A stretch of DNA of 9,414 nt from CAIQIA01 sp049317465 (GTDB taxonomy: Bacteria > Cyanobacteriota > Cyanobacteriia > PCC-6307 > Cyanobiaceae): assembly GCA_049317465.1 (NCBI GenBank), contig JBMOIF010000076.1, forward strand, positions 1 through 9,414, read 5' to 3'. Shown here piece after piece: positions 5,319 to 9,414 of the stretch (the first letter of the stretch is position 1; each line of letters starts with the position of its first letter). Both the position numbers and the translations under genes were made by a program. A model generated the notes under the pieces. That model was not told where the DNA came from. It worked only from the letters and a program-made list of their open reading frames with translations, and did not search any database.

Positions 5319-6466
5319 GTCCCCTGGCGACGGGCCTGTTCCAGCAGAGGCACCGGCAGGCGCAGGGCCAGCCGGGTCAGCACAGCCTCGGAGATTTCCG
5401 GCCGCTCGAGGGTGCCCGTCGGCAGGCCCGCCGGGCTGACCACCAGCAGGCGTGCCATGGGGCTGTCTTCGAGGGCCAGCACCGCCTGCCAGAGGGGGGC
5501 CCCCTCGGCGATGGAGGGCAGGGTGTCCAGCGGACGGACCTGGCCCAGCAGGGTCTCGTGGTCCCAGCGCTGAACGGGCACCTGCCGCAGGGCGCCGTCA
5601 TCGACCCAGCCGCGCCAGCGACCGCCGTCGCAGATCATCACCCAGTCGGGGCGCGGGTTGTCGCTGGAGAGGCGGAGTTGGCTGAGCTGTCGCAGGGTGG
5701 CCGAAGGCTCAAGCACCCGCAGCCGCCGACCGGCGGCATCCTGCACCCGCAGGTCCTGCAGGGCCTTCTGAAGGGTCAGCAGTTGCAGCTGACTGCGGGA
5801 GGCCCCGAGCAGGAACCAGCCGATCAGCACCAGCCAGAGGCTGTCAACGGATCCGCCACGCAGCAGCAGCAGCAGGCCGAAGGTGATGATCGTCCAGGCC
5901 AGCAGCCGACCGCAGGCCCCCGAGACGCGGACACCACGCTCGCGGCTGCCGCTCACCTGCCAGACCAATGCCTGCAGGATCTGGCCACCGTCGAGGGGAA
6001 GCCCGGGCAGCAGGTTGAACAGGGCCAGCAGCAGGTTGAGCCTGGCCAGCTCCTCGGCCATCAGACCGAGCAACGGCTGCAGATGGCTGAGGCCATGGGT
6101 GCTGAGCCCGAGCAGCAGGGCCAGGGCCAGGCTCACCAGGGGGCCGGCCACGGCCACCTGCAGGCTGCCGAGGGCCGTGCGCGGCTCCCGTTCGATGGTG
6201 GCCACCCCCCCCAGCATGAACAGGGTGATGCTGCGCACCGGCACCCCCAGCCGCAACGCCGCCAGGGAATGCCCGAGCTCGTGCAGCAGCACCGAGCCGA
6301 ACAGCAGCAGCGCCGTGACCAGGGCTGCTCCTGCCTGGCCCTGGAGCGGCCGCAGAAAGGCCAGGGTGGCCAGGGGCAGCACCAGCAGCCAGCTGGGGTG
6401 GATGTAAAGGGGAATGCCGGCGATGCGGAACAGTCGCCAGCCCTGGGAGGTGACCCGGCCGCTCAT
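5225..6466 (-). CDS. Site-2-protease-type M50 zinc metalloprotease with CBS-like C-terminus
   Basis: This is a membrane-embedded protease of 413 residues, the type that cleaves membrane-spanning substrates such as anti-sigma factors. The zinc motif HELGH is at 62-66 inside a hydrophobic helix, and the third ligand Asp159 lies in NLLPGLPLDGG (151-161). The N-terminus carries IAGIPLYIHPSW (16-27), typical of the SpoIVFB/Rip3-like group. Six or so TM segments lie within residues 25-222. Residues about 235-390 are soluble and fit a degenerate pair of CBS domains, common in cyanobacterial members as a regulatory nucleotide sensor; I infer this from position and length more than from motif. The ATG at 6466 directly precedes the conserved start. 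The last 30 residues lie in a 94-base overlap with the acyltransferase gene and may be a non-conserved extension. The substrate is unknown. Confidence 0.92.
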   Translation of the reverse strand: MSGRVTSQGWRLFRIAGIPLYIHPSWLLVLPLATLAFLRPLQGQAGAALVTALLLFGSVLLHELGHSLAALRLGVPVRSITLFMLGGVATIEREPRTALGSLQVAVAGPLVSLALALLLGLSTHGLSHLQPLLGLMAEELARLNLLLALFNLLPGLPLDGGQILQALVWQVSGSRERGVRVSGACGRLLAWTIITFGLLLLLRGGSVDSLWLVLIGWFLLGASRSQLQLLTLQKALQDLRVQDAAGRRLRVLEPSATLRQLSQLRLSSDNPRPDWVMICDGGRWRGWVDDGALRQVPVQRWDHETLLGQVRPLDTLPSIAEGAPLWQAVLALEDSPMARLLVVSPAGLPTGTLERPEISEAVLTRLALRLPVPLLEQARRQGTYPMGFSLASIARSIAALPETSEVGRGRTRG

Positions 6467-6526
6467 GGCGATCAGACCCTGCTGGGAGACTGTCGTTCGT
6501 TCATCTTATGGAGAGAGCCGGCGGCC
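6467..6526. promoter_or_regulatory. Divergent promoter region between M50 protease and trpF
   Basis: Only 60 bases lie between the two start codons. The least GC-rich patch is CGTTCGTTCATCTTATGG (6495-6512). It could provide a rightward -10 (TCTTAT, 6503-6508) and a leftward one (TAAGAT, the same bases read on the other strand, 6502-6507). If both are used, the two promoters share their core. For trpF, GGAGAGAG (6509-6516) about 10 bases before its ATG is a plausible ribosome site. No clear -35 box is seen. Confidence 0.4.
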
Positions 6527-7207
6527 ATGGGGTCAGAGCGACCGCTGCTGAAGATCTGCGGACTGACGGTCCCGCAGGAGGCCGCCGCCGTGGCGGCAGT
6601 CGGCTGCGACGCCATCGGGGTCATCGCCGCGCCGGCCTCGCCGCGGTGGCTGACGCCGAACCGGCGGTCGGAGCTCTGGGAGGCCGTGGCGACCACAGCT
6701 CCGGCCTGCCGTCGGGTGCTGGTGGTGGTGGATCCCGACGAGGCGACCCTGGCGGATCTGGAGGCCGGCCCGGGCCATCAGGTGGTCCAGCTGCACGGTG
6801 ATGAGACCCCCACCCGCTGCGCCGAACTCTCGGCCCGGCTGGGCCTGCCCCTGTGGAAGGCCCTGCGGGTGCGATCGGCCGACGACCTCGGGCGGGCATC
6901 GGCCTATGCAGGAGTGGTGGAGGCCGTGCTACTGGATGCGTGGGTGGCCGATGCCCACGGCGGCACGGGCCGCAGGCTGCCCCTGGAATGGCTCCAGGGC
7001 TTCCGACCCCCCATGCCCTGGTGGCTGGCCGGTGGCCTGGGCCCCGGCAGAGCCGCCACGGCCCTGCAGCAGCTCCAGGCGGGTGGCACCACCCCGGTCG
7101 GGGTGGATGTCTCCAGCGGGGTGGAACGGTCGCCGGGACGCAAGGACCTGGAACAGGTCCGGCGGCTGTGGGCAGAACTCAGCTGTACTGAGCCTCCTGC
7201 TGCTTGA
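6527..7207 (+). CDS. trpF: Phosphoribosylanthranilate isomerase
   Basis: This 226-residue TIM-barrel enzyme (EC 5.3.1.24) converts N-(5-phosphoribosyl)anthranilate to CdRP in tryptophan biosynthesis. The beta-strand signature KICGLT (9-14) carries catalytic Cys11; VVQLHGDE is at 87-93. The acid Asp137 sits in LLDAW and is followed by GGTG (145-148). The phosphate loops are LAGGL (167-171) and VDVSSGVERSPGRKD (193-207). The frame stays open far upstream (from about 4463) because of GC bias on the non-coding strand of the M50 gene, but homology starts right at the ATG at 6527, which also has a nearby purine-rich ribosome site. No other trp gene is adjacent, as is usual in cyanobacteria where trp genes are scattered. 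Its last 29 bases overlap the 3' end of folE on the other strand. Confidence 0.97.
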   Translation: MGSERPLLKICGLTVPQEAAAVAAVGCDAIGVIAAPASPRWLTPNRRSELWEAVATTAPACRRVLVVVDPDEATLADLEAGPGHQVVQLHGDETPTRCAELSARLGLPLWKALRVRSADDLGRASAYAGVVEAVLLDAWVADAHGGTGRRLPLEWLQGFRPPMPWWLAGGLGPGRAATALQQLQAGGTTPVGVDVSSGVERSPGRKDLEQVRRLWAELSCTEPPAA

Positions 7208-7949
7208 CCAGCTCGAAGAACTCAGCCTTGAGGGCCGGATCGTGGCGGAAGTCTCCACGCACGATCGAGTTGACCATGCTGGTCTGCAGCTCCTTCACCC
7301 CGCGCCACTTCATGCAGTAGTGCTGGGCCTTGACCAGAATCGCCAGACCCAGGGGCTCGCAGAGCCGCTCGATCTCATCGGCCAGGATCATCACCGCTTC
7401 CTCCTGGATGTGAGGACGTGAGAACACCCAGTCAGCCACGCGGGTGAACTTGCTGAGGCCGATCACCCGTTGACCGGGTTTGATACCGATCCAGCAGTGG
7501 CCGAGGATCGGCACCAGGTGGTGCGAGCAGGCGGAACGCACGGTGATCGGGCCGACCGTGTAGATCTCGTCGAGCTGCTTGACGTTCGGGAAGCTGGCGA
7601 TCTTGGGCTGGGGGTGATAGCGCCCCTTGAACACCTCGTGGAGGTACATCCGGGCGACACGCTCGGGCGTCTCTTCGGTGTTGTGGTCGTTGTCAATGTC
7701 GATCAGAAGGCTGCGCAGCAGCTCCCGCACCCGCTCGGTCACTTCGCGTTCGAGCAGTTCAAGCTCCCCCTCCCGGAGGTGCTCAGCGACGTTGTCATTG
7801 GCCAGAAAGGGCACCCCCGCCGCCTGCAGCCGCTGGCGGATAACGGCGCTGATCGAGCGGGCGGTGGCTGAACTGCCGTTGAGAACGCCATTCCCCAGGA
7901 CCGGGGCGGAGGACGCAGTGCTGCTTCCGGACATATCGAGGGGAGTCAT
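7179..7949 (-). CDS. folE: GTP cyclohydrolase I
   Basis: This 256-residue enzyme (EC 3.5.4.16) turns GTP into 7,8-dihydroneopterin triphosphate, the first step to folate and pterins. Recognised parts are NDHNTEETPERVARMY (87-102), the zinc ligands Cys141 and His144 in ACSHH plus Cys212 in QHYC, the Gln182-Glu183 guanine-binding pair, and the C-terminal RGDFRHDP block (231-238). The zinc box reads CSHH where the common form is CEHH, and QEEAV replaces the common QERLT. Both belong, from memory, to a recognised FolE subgroup found in picocyanobacteria and other marine bacteria. The first 30 residues are Ser/Ala/Gly-rich and probably disordered; a start at Met6 (7934) is also possible. It begins 5 bases after the SDR stop without a visible ribosome site, so coupling to that gene is likely. 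Confidence 0.95.
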   Translation of the reverse strand: MTPLDMSGSSTASSAPVLGNGVLNGSSATARSISAVIRQRLQAAGVPFLANDNVAEHLREGELELLEREVTERVRELLRSLLIDIDNDHNTEETPERVARMYLHEVFKGRYHPQPKIASFPNVKQLDEIYTVGPITVRSACSHHLVPILGHCWIGIKPGQRVIGLSKFTRVADWVFSRPHIQEEAVMILADEIERLCEPLGLAILVKAQHYCMKWRGVKELQTSMVNSIVRGDFRHDPALKAEFFELVKQQEAQYS

Positions 7950-7954
7950 GGGAT

Positions 7955-8692
7955 TCAGAGGGCGCCAGCGGCGGGCAGAAGGGTGAGGTCTTCGATCAGG
8001 AGGTGGTCAGGCTGTTCGGCCATGAACAGCAACGTGCGGGCCACATCCTCGGGACGGAGCATGCCGTCGCGAGGGAATGTGGCCTGAACCGTGGGGCTGT
8101 CCCAGAGAGAGGTGTCCACAGCTCCGAGGGTCAGGGTCGAGACACGGATGCCCCGCTCGCGCTCCTCCACCGAGAAGGCGCGGCTGAGGGCCTGCAGACC
8201 GGCCTTGCCGACGCCATAGGCGCCCCAGTCGGGGAAGGCGTGGCGCGCCGCATGGCTGCTGATGTTGAGGATCAGTCCCCCCCCGGCGGCTCGCAGGGCG
8301 GGCACCACAGCCTGACAGATCTGGAACACGCTCGTGAGATTGAGCTGCAGCAGCCACTGCCAGCGGTCGGCGTCGGTGCCGACCAGCGGGGCGGTGAGAC
8401 CGGCACCGGCGTTGTTGATGACGACGCCAGGAGTGCCGCCCAGCGCCAGGGACGAGGCGATGGCGGGGGCCACGGCATCGGCATCGGCCAGGTCGACCAC
8501 CGTGGTGTGGACGGTGACGCCGGAATGGCGGCAGCGATCGGCGGTGGCATCGAGCGCCTCGCTGTCACGGGCCAGCAGCTGAAGGTCCCAGCCGGACCGG
8601 GCAAAGGCGGTGGCTGTGGCCGCGCCGATCCCACGGGTGGCACCGGTGATCAGAACCTGACGGTGCCGGGGGGGCGCCTGGGCGGAGGTCAA
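7955..8692 (-). CDS. Short-chain dehydrogenase/reductase (SDR), probably NADPH-dependent
   Basis: This is a classical SDR of 245 residues. The cofactor motif TGATRGIG is at 16-23, NNAG at 93-96, Asn118, Ser145/146 in NISSHAA, and the catalytic pair Tyr159 and Lys163 in YGVGK. Basic residues Arg20 and Arg42 (in LLARD) suggest NADPH. The substrate cannot be read from the motifs; the family covers 3-oxoacyl-ACP, sepiapterin, sugar and many other carbonyl reductases. The start is probably TTG at 8692: the frame has no ATG or GTG near the expected N-terminus and homology begins about ten residues in. folE follows after 5 bases and accA lies 116 bases upstream. That leaves two candidate contexts, pterin or fatty acid metabolism; I cannot choose between them from sequence. 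Confidence 0.88.
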   Translation of the reverse strand: MTSAQAPPRHRQVLITGATRGIGAATATAFARSGWDLQLLARDSEALDATADRCRHSGVTVHTTVVDLADADAVAPAIASSLALGGTPGVVINNAGAGLTAPLVGTDADRWQWLLQLNLTSVFQICQAVVPALRAAGGGLILNISSHAARHAFPDWGAYGVGKAGLQALSRAFSVEERERGIRVSTLTLGAVDTSLWDSPTVQATFPRDGMLRPEDVARTLLFMAEQPDHLLIEDLTLLPAAGAL

Positions 8693-8808
8693 GGAATCGA
8701 TGGCGAAGTAGTTCGCGGGGGGTGGGCGCGGTAGACAGGCTGACCCGGAGGGCCGAAACCTGAAGAAAGCCTAATGGAGCCGTCGCGAGGTTGGAGGGAC
8801 CCGGGCGG
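8693..8808 (-). other. Gap between accA and the SDR gene
   Basis: These 116 bases hold no coding frame that I can support on either strand. On the minus strand, ATTAGGCTTTCTTC (8765-8778), an AT-richer patch, includes TAGGCT, a weak -10 candidate for the SDR-folE unit. No -35 box, ribosome site before the TTG, or strong terminator hairpin for accA is visible. SDR-folE may therefore be transcribed from here or by readthrough from accA. Confidence 0.35.
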
Positions 8809-9414
8809 TCATCCGCCCCCGTCCTCCAGCAGATGGCCGATGCGGCGGTACTTGTCGTAGCGCTGTTGGCGCAGGGTGTCCGGGTCGAGGTTGAGCAGCT
8901 CCTGCAGGGTCTCCTCCAGGGCCTGCCGCAGCACCTCCGCCGCCTTCAGCGGCGCCCAGTGGTTGCCTCCGGAGGGCTCATCGATGACGCGGTCGACCAC
9001 GCCGAGCTGCAGCAGATCCCGGGAGGTGATGCGCAGGGCCTCGGCCGCCTCGGAGGCCTTGGCGGCATCGCGCCAGAGAATCGAGGCGCAGGCCTCGGGG
9101 CTGGCCACCGTGTAGACGCTGTGCTCGAACATCAGCAACCGGTCGGCCACACCGATCCCCAGGGCGCCGCCGGAGCCGCCCTCGCCGATGACGGTGGCGA
9201 TCACCGGCACCGACAGGGCGAACATGTCGCGCAGGTTGACGGCAATGGCCTCCCCCTGCCCCAGCTCTTCGGCCTGGCGACCGGCATAGGCCCCGGGGGT
9301 GTCGATGAAGGCGATGATCGGCAGGCCGAAGCGATCGGCGTGCTGCATGAGCCGCAGGGCCTTGCGATAGCCACCGGGGGAGGCCATGCCGAAGTTGCGG
9401 GCCACGTTCTCCTT
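8809..9414 (-). CDS. accA: Acetyl-CoA carboxylase carboxyltransferase subunit alpha (3' part)
   Basis: The last 201 codons of accA are present and the 5' end lies beyond the right edge; full-length proteins have about 320-330 residues. The subunit works with AccD to carry the carboxyl group from biotin on AccB to acetyl-CoA, the committed step of fatty acid synthesis (EC 2.1.3.15). Clear signatures are NFGMASPGGYRKALRLM, AFIDTPGAYAG, the oxyanion glycine loop IGEGGSGGALGIGVAD, YTVASPEACASILWRD, and LGVVDRVIDEPSGG. All are near-invariant in bacterial AccA. The frame reads to the final base as complete codons (Lys-Glu-Asn-Val at the edge). No frameshift is seen. The C-terminus (LLEDGGG) is short and ends cleanly at a TGA. 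Confidence 0.97.
   Translation of the reverse strand, partial: KENVARNFGMASPGGYRKALRLMQHADRFGLPIIAFIDTPGAYAGRQAEELGQGEAIAVNLRDMFALSVPVIATVIGEGGSGGALGIGVADRLLMFEHSVYTVASPEACASILWRDAAKASEAAEALRITSRDLLQLGVVDRVIDEPSGGNHWAPLKAAEVLRQALEETLQELLNLDPDTLRQQRYDKYRRIGHLLEDGGG

Noticed and set aside
4463..7207. A 914-codon plus-strand open frame
   Set aside because: Only its last 226 codons (from 6527) are a real gene, trpF. The rest runs antisense to the carrier and M50 genes and across the acyltransferase gene in another frame. It is Gln/Gly/Pro-rich low-complexity sequence, as expected when GC-biased third positions remove stops.
1..9414. HIP1 octamers, tRNA genes, CRISPR repeats, mobile elements
   Set aside because: I scanned by eye for each and found no perfect HIP1 palindrome, no cloverleaf-like segment, no regularly spaced repeat and no transposase or integrase motif; codon use looks uniform across the genes.

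Overview
The window reads as a stretch of chromosome from a GC-rich unicellular cyanobacterium, most likely a Cyanobium/Synechococcus-type picocyanobacterium. Three genes of oxygenic phototrophs support this: light-dependent protochlorophyllide oxidoreductase (por), a 30-residue PsaM-like photosystem I subunit, and a Crr6-like NDH-1 assembly factor. The other genes are ordinary cyanobacterial housekeeping functions. I saw no transposase, integrase, tRNA, rRNA, CRISPR array or phage gene. By eye I found no perfect copy of the HIP1 octamer that is frequent in many other cyanobacteria. Coding density is very high and many neighbouring genes overlap.

Left part (1-2499, all minus strand, transcribed leftwards): psaM, then a small membrane protein with a coiled coil, then por, then a 171-residue membrane-anchored protein of unknown function, then an unknown protein that runs off the left edge. 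Two junctions are 4-base ATGA stop/start overlaps (coiled-coil gene to por, and the 171-residue gene to the edge gene), so this looks like a photosynthesis-linked operon. A GC-rich hairpin sits between psaM and the rest.

Middle (2616-7207, alternating strands): phoU-like and crr6 on the plus strand, overlapping by 8 bases; a TSUP-family (TauE/SafE) membrane carrier on minus; a LipM/LplA-type lipoate-pathway acyltransferase on plus; a site-2-protease-type M50 metalloprotease on minus; and trpF on plus. The genes are packed head to head and tail to tail. Start codons of the carrier and acyltransferase genes lie 20 bases apart, and two tail-to-tail pairs overlap in their coding sequence.

Right part (7179-9414, minus strand): the 3' two thirds of accA (acetyl-CoA carboxylase carboxyltransferase alpha), a short-chain dehydrogenase with a probable TTG start, and folE (GTP cyclohydrolase I) 5 bases after it.

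Nothing here looks like a new defence or mobile system. The points worth a second look are an LPOR with Ile at a position that is Cys in Synechocystis, the identity of the tiny psaM gene, a Cys/Lys pair suggesting that the lipoate enzyme is LipM-like, an SDR coupled to folE, the variant FolE metal site, and the tight overlaps and hairpin.
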